Positions 41,130-51,600 of a stretch of DNA of 64,000 nt are shown piece by piece. Position numbers and translations under genes: made by a program. The notes beneath the pieces were generated by a model. The model worked only from the letters and a program-made list of their open reading frames with translations, was not told where the DNA came from and searched no databases. This DNA comes from an uncultured Rhodospirillaceae bacterium (lineage in GTDB: Bacteria > Pseudomonadota > Alphaproteobacteria > Azospirillales > Azospirillaceae): NCBI GenBank assembly GCA_937927415.1, contig CALBDS010000057.1, positions 1 through 64,000 of the forward strand, given 5' to 3'. Position 1 is the first letter of the stretch; every line of letters starts with the position of its first letter.

Positions 41130-41948
41130 ATGACCGGACAGCAACAGGATTGGCTGGATCTGGCCGGAACGGTGTGCGCCGTGACCGGCGGCGGCGGCGG
41201 CATCGGGCGGGCGGTGGCCGTGACCCTGGCCGCGGCGGGGGGACGCGTGGCCGTGCTCGACCGTTCCGAAGGGCTGGCGGAGGAGACGGCGGCGGAGATC
41301 CGCGCGGCCGGCGGGACGGCGCTGGCGCTGGCCTGCGACGTGTCCGACACCGCCAGCCTGCGGGCAGCGGCGGCGCGGGTGACGGACGGGCTGGGACCGT
41401 GCGGGGTTCTGGTGAACACCGCCGCCCTGCTGCGTCCGGGGCCGCTCAAGGATCTGCCGCTGGATGAATGGAACGCGCTGCTGTCGGTCAACCTGACCGG
41501 CTGCTTCCTTGCCGCCCAGGTGTTTGGGGACGGGATGCTGGCGGCGGGGCGCGGCAGCATCGTGCACATCGCCTCCATCGCCGCCGACCATCCGCAGGGA
41601 TTCAGCGGCGCCTACAGCGTCAGCAAGGCCGGGGTGGTGATGCTGTCGCGGCAACTGGCGCTGGAATGGGGGCCGCAGGGGGTGCGCAGCAACGTGGTGG
41701 CGCCGGGCATGATCCTGACGCCCATGAGCCGCAGCTTCTATGAGGCGCCCGGCGTGATGGCGGCGCGCAGCGCGGTGGTTCCCACCCGCCGCATCGGCCA
41801 GCCGCAGGACATCGCCGACGCCGTGGCGTTCCTGGCCAGCCCGCGGTCGGCCTATGTCAACGGGGAGGAAATCACCGTGGACGGCGGCTTCACCCGCGGC
41901 CTGATGAACCTGATCCCCCGCCCTGGCTATGAAGGACCGGCCCGATGA
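41130..41948 (+). CDS. SDR-family oxidoreductase 1
   Basis: A 272-residue short-chain dehydrogenase with cofactor motif TGGGGGIGRAV, Asp in VLDRSEG suggesting NAD preference, catalytic Ser in HIASIAADH and YSVSK. The usual NNAG is changed to NTAA. The C-terminal segment has VNGEEITVDGGFTRG. I start at ATG 41130, where GGGAGGG lies at six nt. An ATG two codons earlier overlaps the NIPSNAP stop but has no room for a ribosome-binding site. It is probably a hydroxyl/keto oxidoreductase acting in the same pathway as the flavoprotein. Confidence 0.87.
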   Translation: MTGQQQDWLDLAGTVCAVTGGGGGIGRAVAVTLAAAGGRVAVLDRSEGLAEETAAEIRAAGGTALALACDVSDTASLRAAAARVTDGLGPCGVLVNTAALLRPGPLKDLPLDEWNALLSVNLTGCFLAAQVFGDGMLAAGRGSIVHIASIAADHPQGFSGAYSVSKAGVVMLSRQLALEWGPQGVRSNVVAPGMILTPMSRSFYEAPGVMAARSAVVPTRRIGQPQDIADAVAFLASPRSAYVNGEEITVDGGFTRGLMNLIPRPGYEGPAR

Positions 41949-42718
41949 CCCCCGTTACCCTGATTACCGGCGCGGCCGACGGCATCGGCTGGGCCATGGC
42001 CCAGCGGTTCGCCGCCGGCGGCCACCGCATCGCCATCGTCGATATCGACCACGACCGCGCCCTGGAACGGGCGGACGAGCTGGAAAGCCTGACCCCCGGC
42101 GGCCACATGGCCGTCACCGCCGACATGGCGCGGGAGGACGAGGTGACCGCCATGGTGGCGGCGGTGGCCGAACGCTGCGGGCGCATCGACGTGCTCATCA
42201 ACAACGCCGGGATCGGCGACAGCCTGCTGCCGACGCTGGAACAGACGGTGGGCACGTTCGAGCGCATCCTGCACATCCACCTGACCGGCACCTTCCTGGC
42301 GTCCCGCGAAGCGGCGCGGGTGATGATGGGGCACGGCGGCGGGGCCATCGTCAACATCGGCTCCATCGCCGGGCTGGTGGGGCTGCCGCGGCGCAACGCC
42401 TATGGGGCGGCCAAGGCGGGGATCCTGTCGATGACCCGTTCCATGGCGTGCGAATGGGCCGGTGACGGCATCCGGGTCAACGCGGTGGCTCCGGGCTATG
42501 TGGGCACCGATCTGGTGCGGCGGCTGGAACAGGCGGGCAAGATCGACATGGCCCGGCTGAAACGCCGCATCCCGCTGGGCTGGGTGGCCGATCCCATGGA
42601 CATCGCCGAGGCGGCGTGGTTCCTGGCCTCCCCCCAGGCGGGCTACATCACCGGCACCACGCTCAGCGTGGACGGCGGCTGGCAGGCGTTCGGGGACGCC
42701 GGGGACGCGGCGGGCTGA
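41945..42718 (+). CDS. SDR-family oxidoreductase 2
   Basis: A 257-residue classical SDR: TGAADGIGWAM, VDIDHD (NAD-type acid), NNAG, Ser in NIGSIAGLVG, YGAAK, and the PGYVGTDL and ITGTTLSVDGGW segments. All catalytic residues are present. The start overlaps the stop of SDR 1 as ATGA. It closes the operon of FAD dehydrogenase, NIPSNAP and two SDRs. Two SDRs beside a delta1-dehydrogenase-like flavoprotein suggest stepwise oxidation of a cyclic alcohol or ketone; this is inference from neighbours. Confidence 0.9.
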   Translation: MTPVTLITGAADGIGWAMAQRFAAGGHRIAIVDIDHDRALERADELESLTPGGHMAVTADMAREDEVTAMVAAVAERCGRIDVLINNAGIGDSLLPTLEQTVGTFERILHIHLTGTFLASREAARVMMGHGGGAIVNIGSIAGLVGLPRRNAYGAAKAGILSMTRSMACEWAGDGIRVNAVAPGYVGTDLVRRLEQAGKIDMARLKRRIPLGWVADPMDIAEAAWFLASPQAGYITGTTLSVDGGWQAFGDAGDAAG

Positions 42719-42811
42719 CGCTGGACCCCACTGCCGTATGCCGCCATTTCGGATTATGAAAGGAGATGGAACACCGGCCCATGGGCGGCGCGGTCTGGCG
42801 GAGGAATGGGG

Positions 42812-44725
42812 ATGGACGGCGGGTCGCGGCCCAGTGTCAAACATGGTTGGCGATGGGCGATCGTCGCGGTGATCCTGGCCCTGGCCGCCCTGCTGCCGGC
42901 AGGCGTGCGCGCCGCCGGCCCCGATCCCATCCGTCTGGAGGGGGACGCCGCGACCTACTCCCTTGACGGGCATCTGGCCGCCGTCGAGGGCGATGCGGAC
43001 GCGCTGACCATCGCCGAGGCGGCGCAGGCCGCCAGCACCAAGGCCGACACCCGTCAGCTTTCCCCAGGAACGCGGTGGTATCGCTTCACCGTCTGGCGCG
43101 CGGCCGGAACGCCGGCCGACTGGATGCTGGCGTTTGGCGAACCCGATATCGACGATGTGCGGATTTTCCTGCCGGCTCCGGGCGGGGGCTTTTCCGAAAC
43201 GCAGTTGGGACGGCGGGTTCCCAACCGTCACTTGTCGGTCGCCGCGCGGCGCCATGTGGCGCAACTGACCTTCCCCGCGGCCGAGCCGGTCACCGTTCAC
43301 ATCCGCCTGTCCTCCTCAAGCAAGATCCGGTTCGAGGATGCCGCACTGTGGCGGCCCGGCGCGCTGATTTTCGACGAAGCCCGGCAATCGGTGCTGTTCG
43401 GCGTCAATCTCGGCGTCCTGGCCGTCATCGTCATCGTCTATGCACTGTTCGGGTTTTGGCTGCGGGATGGGGTCCTGCTGATCTACGCCGGTTTCGTCGG
43501 CACGCAACTGTGCCAGAGCAGTTCCCACAGCGGCATCATCGCCCTGATCTTTCCCGATGCCGGCCGTCACACCAACTATCTGCTGAACGACGGCGGGCTG
43601 ATCGCTGGTGTCGCCGCGTTCATTTTTCTGTGGGATCGCATTCTCGACCTCAAGAAAACCTTCCCGATCCTGCATTACGTGTACATGGCGGCCGGTGCCG
43701 CGATGATGGCGTCCTTGCTGGCGATGGCCACACCGGTTTTCCCGTTGGTGGTGCGCTCGGCGCAATTCCTGTCGCTGGCATCCAGCCTTTGCAGCATCGT
43801 CCTTGCCGCGATCCTGCTGCACCGCACTCCCGGCAACACCCTGTTGCGGTATTATCTGGTCGCCTTTTTTCCGGTGGCCTTCGTGTGGGTCGTGCAGTTC
43901 TCCGCCCGGTTTTCCTCGCTGGTGCCGCCCGACCTCGGGCGCGACATCCAGCAGTACGGAACCAAGGCCCACATCATCATTCTCTGCATCGCCCTGGCCT
44001 ATCGGTTGAGCACCTCGAAACGCAACCGGATCTACGCCGAAGCGGCCCTGGCCACGGAACGCCTGTCGCGCCAGCGGCTGAAAACCTTCATCGACATGGC
44101 CACCCATGAATTCAAGACGCCGCTGGCCGTGATCGACAACACAGCGCAGGTTTTGGAGCTGATGGCACCGCCGGAGCGCCCCGAGATCATCGACCGCATC
44201 GCCACCATCCGCCGGGCGGTGCGGCGAGTGGTGACCCTGATCGAAACCTGTCTGGCCGCGGAGCGGGAAACGGCGCTGCATCTGCGCCAGATCAAGCCCG
44301 CCGATCTGGTCGGCCGGTTGATCGAGCGCAACACCTATCCCGACCGCCAGCCGTTGATCGTCACCGCGTCCGGCCTGCCGCCAACCTGTCTTGCCGATGG
44401 CGATCTGCTGGGCATCGCGCTGGATGCACTGATCGACAACGCCCGCCGCTATGGCCCCGCCGACCAGCCGGTTGAACTCACGGCTGGGCAGCAACACGGC
44501 TCGCTTGTCTTCGCCGTGCATGACCGCGGCCCCGGCGTCCCCCCCGATGAAGCCGGGCGCATCTTCGACAAATATTACCGCTGTGCTGCCAGCGGTTCGA
44601 TTCCCGGTTCGGGCATCGGGCTGCATCTGGTCAAGCTCATCGCCGAACTCCACGGCGGACAGGTCGATTACCAGCCGCGGGACGGCGGCGGTGCTTCGTT
44701 CACCGTCACCATACCGATCCGCTGA
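42812..44725 (+). CDS. 7TMR-DISM-type sensor histidine kinase
   Basis: A 637-residue kinase. A signal-like N-terminus (WAIVAVILALAALLPAGVRA) leads to a periplasmic beta-sandwich of the 7TMR-DISMED2 kind (~40-185; TRWYRFTVWRAAGT, ADWMLAFGEPDIDDVRIFL). Seven hydrophobic helices follow (~195-400). The kinase has H-box ATHEFKTPL, DRGPGVP and GSGIGLHLVKL; the N-box is IDNARRYG. DISMED2 domains are thought to bind sugars or related ligands. The start at ATG 42812 has GGAGG seven nt upstream; the ATG two codons earlier is too close. It is convergent with the OmpR-type gene, 13 bp away, its likely partner. Confidence 0.87.
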   Translation: MDGGSRPSVKHGWRWAIVAVILALAALLPAGVRAAGPDPIRLEGDAATYSLDGHLAAVEGDADALTIAEAAQAASTKADTRQLSPGTRWYRFTVWRAAGTPADWMLAFGEPDIDDVRIFLPAPGGGFSETQLGRRVPNRHLSVAARRHVAQLTFPAAEPVTVHIRLSSSSKIRFEDAALWRPGALIFDEARQSVLFGVNLGVLAVIVIVYALFGFWLRDGVLLIYAGFVGTQLCQSSSHSGIIALIFPDAGRHTNYLLNDGGLIAGVAAFIFLWDRILDLKKTFPILHYVYMAAGAAMMASLLAMATPVFPLVVRSAQFLSLASSLCSIVLAAILLHRTPGNTLLRYYLVAFFPVAFVWVVQFSARFSSLVPPDLGRDIQQYGTKAHIIILCIALAYRLSTSKRNRIYAEAALATERLSRQRLKTFIDMATHEFKTPLAVIDNTAQVLELMAPPERPEIIDRIATIRRAVRRVVTLIETCLAAERETALHLRQIKPADLVGRLIERNTYPDRQPLIVTASGLPPTCLADGDLLGIALDALIDNARRYGPADQPVELTAGQQHGSLVFAVHDRGPGVPPDEAGRIFDKYYRCAASGSIPGSGIGLHLVKLIAELHGGQVDYQPRDGGGASFTVTIPIR

Positions 44726-44738
44726 TGGTGATGCGAAA

Positions 44739-45434
44739 TCACACCATGTCTTCGAAAATCAGGTAACCGATGGAATGAACGGTGCGGATCGGCAGGGGCA
44801 GCCCGGCATCCCGTTCCACCTTGAGCCGGAGCCGGCGCAAGGCGGCATCCAGATTGCGGTTCGAGGGATCGTCGGGATCATGCCCCAGTGCGGCGAGCAA
44901 ATCCCCCCGCGGAACGGTGACTCCGCAGGGTGAGGACAGCCGGTTCAGCAGCGCCACTTCGTTGGCGGTGAGCGGCACCGCGCGGCCGTTGGGGGCCGTA
45001 AGGCTGAAACTGCTCCGATCCAGCCGCCACTGCGGTGCCGCCGTGGAAACCGGGGGTTCGACCGCCGGTTTCAGACGGCGCTCCAGGCTTTTCACCGCCG
45101 CAACCAGCTCCCGCAGATCCACGGGTTTGGTGAGGTAGACGTCGGCACCGGCCTCACGCCCGCGCAGGCGGTCTTCGATATCGCCTCTGGCCGTGACCAT
45201 GATGATGCCCAGGTTCCCATGGGTCTGCACATGGGCGGCGATCGACAGCCCGTCCTCGTCGGGAAGGCGCAGGTCCAGCACAAGGATGGTGAAGTGTTCC
45301 ACCGCCATCCGCCGATAAAGATCGGCGGCCGTGCCGACCCCGACCGTATCGAATCCCGACATCGATAGATAGGTAACAACCTGATCCCTGAGGTCGGCGT
45401 CGTCTTCGACGACGATGATTTTGCCTCCCCTCAT
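44739..45434 (-). CDS. OmpR/PhoB-type response regulator
   Basis: A 231-residue regulator with receiver (VEDD at 9-12, Asp ~54 in LVLDLRLPDEDG, Lys in LTKPVD) and a C-terminal winged-helix domain (~135-231; LTANEVALLNRL, NRNLDAALRRLRLKVE, IRTVHSIGYLI). It is convergent with the 7TMR-type kinase and divergent from the giant surface-protein gene, so it probably controls that operon. Two 9-bp direct repeats 11 bp apart, typical of this class, lie in between. The start at ATG 45434 has only a weak ribosome-binding site; the frame is open further upstream. Confidence 0.88.
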   Translation of the reverse strand: MRGGKIIVVEDDADLRDQVVTYLSMSGFDTVGVGTAADLYRRMAVEHFTILVLDLRLPDEDGLSIAAHVQTHGNLGIIMVTARGDIEDRLRGREAGADVYLTKPVDLRELVAAVKSLERRLKPAVEPPVSTAAPQWRLDRSSFSLTAPNGRAVPLTANEVALLNRLSSPCGVTVPRGDLLAALGHDPDDPSNRNLDAALRRLRLKVERDAGLPLPIRTVHSIGYLIFEDMV

Positions 45435-45528
45435 TCCGCAATCCCGCTGATGAATCAATGCCCCATGATGACTGACGCCATGGCCCATGAAAAGATCAAA
45501 AAATGATCGGGGACTGGCGCGCTAATTC

Positions 45529-45548
45529 CAGTCGAATTTCAGTCGAAT
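45529..45548 (+). promoter_or_regulatory. Direct repeat CAGTCGAAT x2, candidate OmpR-type binding site
   Basis: CAGTCGAAT occurs at 45529-45537 and 45540-45548, an 11-bp period that puts both on one face of the helix as in PhoB/OmpR boxes. It lies 116-135 bp upstream of the giant gene start and 95-114 bp upstream of the divergent OmpR-type gene. A perfect repeat of this length is unlikely by chance in 229 bp. Confidence 0.5.
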
Positions 45549-45663
45549 CTTGGTGTTTGAATCCTTTTGTACACATCTGCCATCAAAGAATGGGTTCCAA
45601 GCGGCGGGGATTAACTCCACCCCTGAAATCCAATGATTCGCGGCACGCGCGTGTGGGGTAAAA

Positions 45664-48600
45664 ATGGGCGATATATTCTCTCGTCAATTGCAGATTATTG
45701 CCTTGGAGCCGCGTTTCCTCTTCGACGGTGCTGGTGCTGCCACCGCCGCCAAGACGGTGGCGGACGGCGCCCACACCCTGACGACAGCCGAGGCTCAGGC
45801 GGCGGTGACCGCACTGGCGGCCGCCGTACCGCAAGCGGTCGAAGCACGCCCGGCCGACCCGGCCCAAAACGATGGGAAGAAGGAGGTGGCCTTCGTCGAT
45901 ACCTCGCTTGCCGATTACCAGGCGCTGGTCGATAGCCTGCGCCCCGGCGTTGAGGTCGAACTGATCGGCGGCGGCGAAAGTGGGCTGACCCAGATGGCGC
46001 AATGGGCGTTGACCCACAGCGGCTATGACGCCATCCATTTGATTTCCCACGGCGGGGAAGGTGAAATCCGGGTCGGTACCGACGTCCTGACCACGGAGAC
46101 GCTGGCGGAAACCGCAACGCAGGCCCAGTTGACCGCCATCGGTGCCGCACTCAATCCCGATGGTGATGTGCTGGTCTATGGCTGCGATGCCGGCCGGGAA
46201 GCCGATGGACAGACTCTGATCCAGGGCATCGCGCGTGACACCGGGGCCGATGTCGCGGCGTCAACCGATCCGACCGGTGCGGCCGCGCTGGGGGGCGACT
46301 GGGTGCTGGAAGCCACAACCGGGACCATCGAGGCTTCCGCACTGAATTTTCCCGATTACAACGACACCCTGGGCCTGAGTTTCGGGACGGCCGCATCATA
46401 CACGATAGGCAATTATCCCCACACAATCGTGGTCGCGGATTTCAATCACGATGGGAAAGATGATCTCGCCGTGACGAGCGAAGGCGAATACACTATCTCT
46501 ATTCTGCTCGGCCAAGGCGATGGAACATTCACGCCAAAGGTCAATTATTCAGTTTATTACACCTCGTATGGTCTCGCCACCAGCGACCTCAACAACGACA
46601 ACAATCTTGATCTGGTGGCGACCGACAGCGGTTCAGGTCACGTCTGTGTGCTGCTCGGCAATGGCGACGGCACCTTTCAGGACAAGGTCAGCTACGACGT
46701 CCGCAACGTTCCCGAATCCGTCGCCATCGGCGATCTGAACGGTGACGGCAAGCTCGATATCGCGGTGGCGAACAAGGCCGACGCCGTAATATCGATGCTG
46801 TTCGGTAACGGCGACGGCACCTTCCAAACAAAGATTGATTATCCATCGGTCTCTGGTTCAACCTGGATCACAATCCAGGATTTGAATAACGATCAGAAAA
46901 ATGACATTGTGACCGCAAATCCAAGCGGGGGCACCATCTCGGTGCGGCTTGGCAACGGCGACGGCACCTTTCAGAACAAGGTCGATTATACCACCGGAGA
47001 CGGGCCGAACAGCGCCGCCGTCGGCGATGTCAATGGCGACGACAAGCTCGATTTGGTGGTTGCCGCCAAAAATTCCACGTCCGTTTCGGTCCTGCTGGGC
47101 AATGGCGACGGCACCTTCCAGGCCAGGACCACCTATACCGCAGGCACGCCCCCCCAGTGGGTCACGCTTGGCGATTTCGACAAGGACGGCAAGGTCGATA
47201 TTGCGGCGGTAAGCTATTCCAGCGACTCCGTCTCGCTGTTGCGCGGCAACGGCGACGGTACCTTTCGGACCAAGATCGATTATGCGGCAGGGGACGCCCC
47301 CGAATTCATCACGGTCGGCGACGTCAACGGCGACCACAAGCTCGATCTTGTGACGGCGAACCATTGGTCCGGTGATGTTTCGGTGTTGCTCAACACGTCG
47401 TTCGCCGACGTGACGTCGATCAACCGGCACTCCGGGGCGCCGGCCTCCACCAACGCCGACACGCTGACCTTCGACGTCACCTTCAGCACCCTGGTGACCG
47501 GGGTCAGCACGGCCAACTTCAGCCTGTCGGGCAGCGGCGTCACCGGCACCATCAGCTCCGTCAGCGGCAGCGGCACCACATGGACGGTGACGGTGACCGA
47601 CGTCAGCGGCGACGGCACGCTGGGCCTGGACCTGAGCACCGTCACCGGCATCGTCGATGCCAGCAACAGCGCCCTTGCAGGAACCCACACGTCGGACGAA
47701 ACCTACACCGTCGATCGGGTCCGGCCGACCGTCACTTCGATCGAGCGCCAGACTCCCTCTACCGCGGCGACCAATGCCGACACCCTGGTCTTTCGCGTGA
47801 CCTTCAGCGAGGCGGTCAGCAACGTTGATGCCAGCGACTTCACGGTTTCCGGCACCACCGGCACGGTGACCGGCGTCGCATCGGCCGGCGGCAACGCCTA
47901 TGACGTCACCATTTCGGGCGGCGATCTCGCCGACGCCAACGGCACGGTGACCCTGGCCTTTGGCGGCAGCCAGAACATCGCCGACGGTATGGGCAACGCG
48001 CTGACCGCCACCACCCCCACCGGCACCGACCATTCGAGCTACACCCTCGACAACACAGCACCTGCGGTCAGCGCGATCGTGCGCCAGACCGCCGCCGGCG
48101 GTGCGGCCGCCATCGTCTACCGGGTGACCTTCAGCGAGGCGCCGGCGGCGGCCCCGGCAATCGGCGACTTTGCGGTTTTCGGCACCACCGGCACGGTGAC
48201 CGGCGTCACCTCGGCCGGCGGCAACGCTTACGACGTCACCATTTCGGGCGGTGACCTCGCCACCGTGGACGGCACGGTCACCCTTGCCTTTTCCCGCAGC
48301 CAGACCATTGCCGATGCGGCGGGCAACCGCCTGGCGCCGACCTACCGTCCGCTCAACGTCTGGAGTTTCGTTGGCACCGGCGGGGCTTCGACCGGGATGG
48401 TTGTGGACCAGTCCATGGTCATCGCCCCCGACGGCACGCCCTATCTCGCCTATTCCGACGTGGCGAACGGGGGCAAGGCAACGGTGATGAGATTCGACGG
48501 CACCAACTGGGTGGCTGTCGGCGGTGCCGCGTCCGCAACGGCAGCCACCCGGGAAACGCTGGCCATCGCGTCCGACGGCACGGTTTATCTTGCCTACGCC

Positions 48601-51600
48601 GACACCGACAAAAAGGTGACGGTGCTGAAACTCAACGGGACCAGCTGGGATCCCGTTGGCGCCCCGATGGATGGCAATCCCCTGGATTCGGAACCATCGC
48701 TCGCCATCGCACCGGACGACACGCTTTATCTGACCTACACGGACACCACCGCCAAGGCAGTGGTGATGACATTCAACGGCACCAGCTGGGTGAACGTCGG
48801 GCTTTCCGTCACCCCACCCACCGCCGCACCCATGGGGAAGTCTTTCTTCATCGCATCCGACGGCACGCCTTATCTTGCCTACAGTGACTTGGCGAACACC
48901 TGGGCCGTGACGGTCAGGAAATTCGACGGCACCGATTGGGTGACCGTCGGCAGCGCCGGCGCGTCTGGTCAGGTTCTGACGACCTCGGTCGTCGTTGCGT
49001 CGAACGGCACACCCTATGTTGCCTATGTTGACGGGACGAACGGCAATATCGTGGCCGTCAAGAGATACAATGGCATCAGTTGGGAGACCATGACCGCCGG
49101 CCTGCCATCAGAGGTGGTGATGAACACCCTGTCGCTCGCCATCGCCCCTGACGATACCCTCTATCTCACCTACAACACTCCTGTGGCTCCGTCCCAGCAG
49201 AGGGTGATGGCGTTCAACGGCACGGCCTGGACGTCCATCGGCAGCGGCGAAAACACCGTGTTGGTGGTCCCCCCCCCACGGCTGGCGGTTGCGGCCGACG
49301 GCACCCTCTATTTTGCCTATATGGATATGGTGGGCACCAAGGCGACCGTGAGTTCGCTTCCATCGGGTGTCTCCCTCACCGCGATCGAGCGGGTGGGCAG
49401 CGCATCGATCAGGGGCGTGGGCGGGCTGGATTTCACCGTGACGTTCAGCCAGGGGGTGGACGGCGTTACCGCCGATGATTTCACCGTGCTGAAGGGCGAC
49501 GGCGTCACCGGAACCCCGACGATCACCATCACCGCCGGGGCCGACGGTTCTTCGACCTATACCGTCCATGTCGCCGGGCTTGCGGGCAACGGCGCGGTCG
49601 AACTGGACTTCACCGGCATCGGAACGGGCATCGTCGCCCATGGCACCACCAAGCCGATTCCGACCGCCGCGATCTCCAGCCAGGCCTACACGCTGGACAA
49701 CGCCGGGCCGACCATCGCCTCGATCGAACGCCAGACCCCCAGCGGGGCGTACACCCGCGCCGATTCCGTCACCTATCGGGTGACGTTCAATGAGGCGGTG
49801 AGCAACCTCGATGCCGGCGACTTCGCGGTGACCGGCACCACCGGCACGGTGACCACCGTAACATCGGCCGGCGGCAACGCGTACGACGTCACCGTTTCGG
49901 GCGGCGACATGGCCGACCTCAACGGAACCATCACGCTGGGGCTGGCCGGCGGCCAGAACATCACCGACGCCCTGGGCAACGCGCTGACCGTCACCACCGT
50001 TTCCGGCACCGATCATTCCACCTACACCATCGACAACACGGCCCCGACGCTGGTGTCGATCGTGCGTCAAACAGCACCCGGCCTCGCCGCCTCGGTGGTT
50101 TTCCGGGTCACCTTCGACGGGCCGATGGCGGCGACCGCGGCCACCAGCGACTTCGTGGTGACCGGCACCACCGGCACCGTGACCAACGTGACGGCGGCCG
50201 GCGACAACGCCTATGATGTCACCATTTCCGGCGGGGATCTTGCCAACGTCAGCGGCACCATCACGCTGGGGTTCGCCCGCGGACAGACCATCACGGATGC
50301 CGCCGGCAATCCGCTGGACCCGATCTTCTCCTCATCCTACTGGGGCCTTCTCGGTCCCGGCAATTTCACCTCCCAGTTCAGCTATGGCGCGTCGATGACC
50401 ATCGACAACCAGGGCACCACCTATGTCGCCTTCAACGACGGTCTGAACGCCGGAAAGGCGACGGTGATGAAGTTCGACGGCACAAGCTGGATGAACGTCG
50501 GCGACGCCGGGATCTCGGCAGGATCGGTTGATTCCATCTCCATCACCACCGACCAGAACGGCACGCCGTACATCGCTTTCCGGGATAACGGAAACGACGG
50601 CAAGGCGACGGTGATGCGGTTCAACGGCACCGGTTGGGAAGCCGTCGGCAATCCCGGATTCACGGCGAGCGAAATCGCTTATTCATCGCTGGTCATCAGC
50701 GCCTCCGGCACCCCCTATCTCGCCTTCCAGAACAGCAATTACATGAGCGCCGGCGACGGCAAGGCGACGGTGATGGTGTTCAACGGCACCACGTGGGAAA
50801 CCGTCGGCAACGCCAGCTTCACGGCCGGAAGCGCCACCCACGGATCGCTGTTCGTCGATTATTATGAGAAGCCGTATTTCGCGTTCAGCGACGGCGCCAA
50901 CGGCGGCAAGGCTTCGGTGATGACGCTTTCCGGCACCGGCGGCGAGGCCCAATGGGTCGCCGTCGGCGACCCCGGATTCTCGGCCGGTGCGGCCCAGTAT
51001 CTCTCCCTCACCTTCGACGGCCTGAACTACTTCCTTGCCTATCAGGACAACGGGAACGACGGCAAGGCGACGGTGATGAAATTCAACGGCGCCAGTTGGG
51101 AAGCCGTCGGCACCCCCGGCTTCACGGCGGGGGCGGCCACCTATGTGTCGCTGGCGATCGACTACCAGAACCCGAACCGCACGCTCTATCTGGGATTCCG
51201 GGACGACGCCAACGGCGGCAAGGCGACGGTGATGAGCTACAACGGCTCCGGTTGGGAAACCGTCGGCAATGCCGGGTTCTCGGCAACGGATGCCACCTTC
51301 GTCTCGTTCGCGGTCTACAATGGGACGCCGTATCTGGCCTACGCCGCCAACGACGACAATTTCCGAACCGGGTCGGTGATGCGGCTGACGCCGGGCGTCA
51401 CCCTGTCCTCGATCGAGCGCGCATCCGCCGAAAAGACCAACGGCGTCACCGGGCTGGCGTACACCGTCACGTTCAGCGGTCCTGTGGACGGCGTCACCGC
51501 CGACGACTTCACCGTCATCAAGGGAGAGGGCGTTACCGGAACCCCGACGATCACCATTGAAACCGGAACCGACGGTTCGTCGAGCTACGACGTGACGGTC

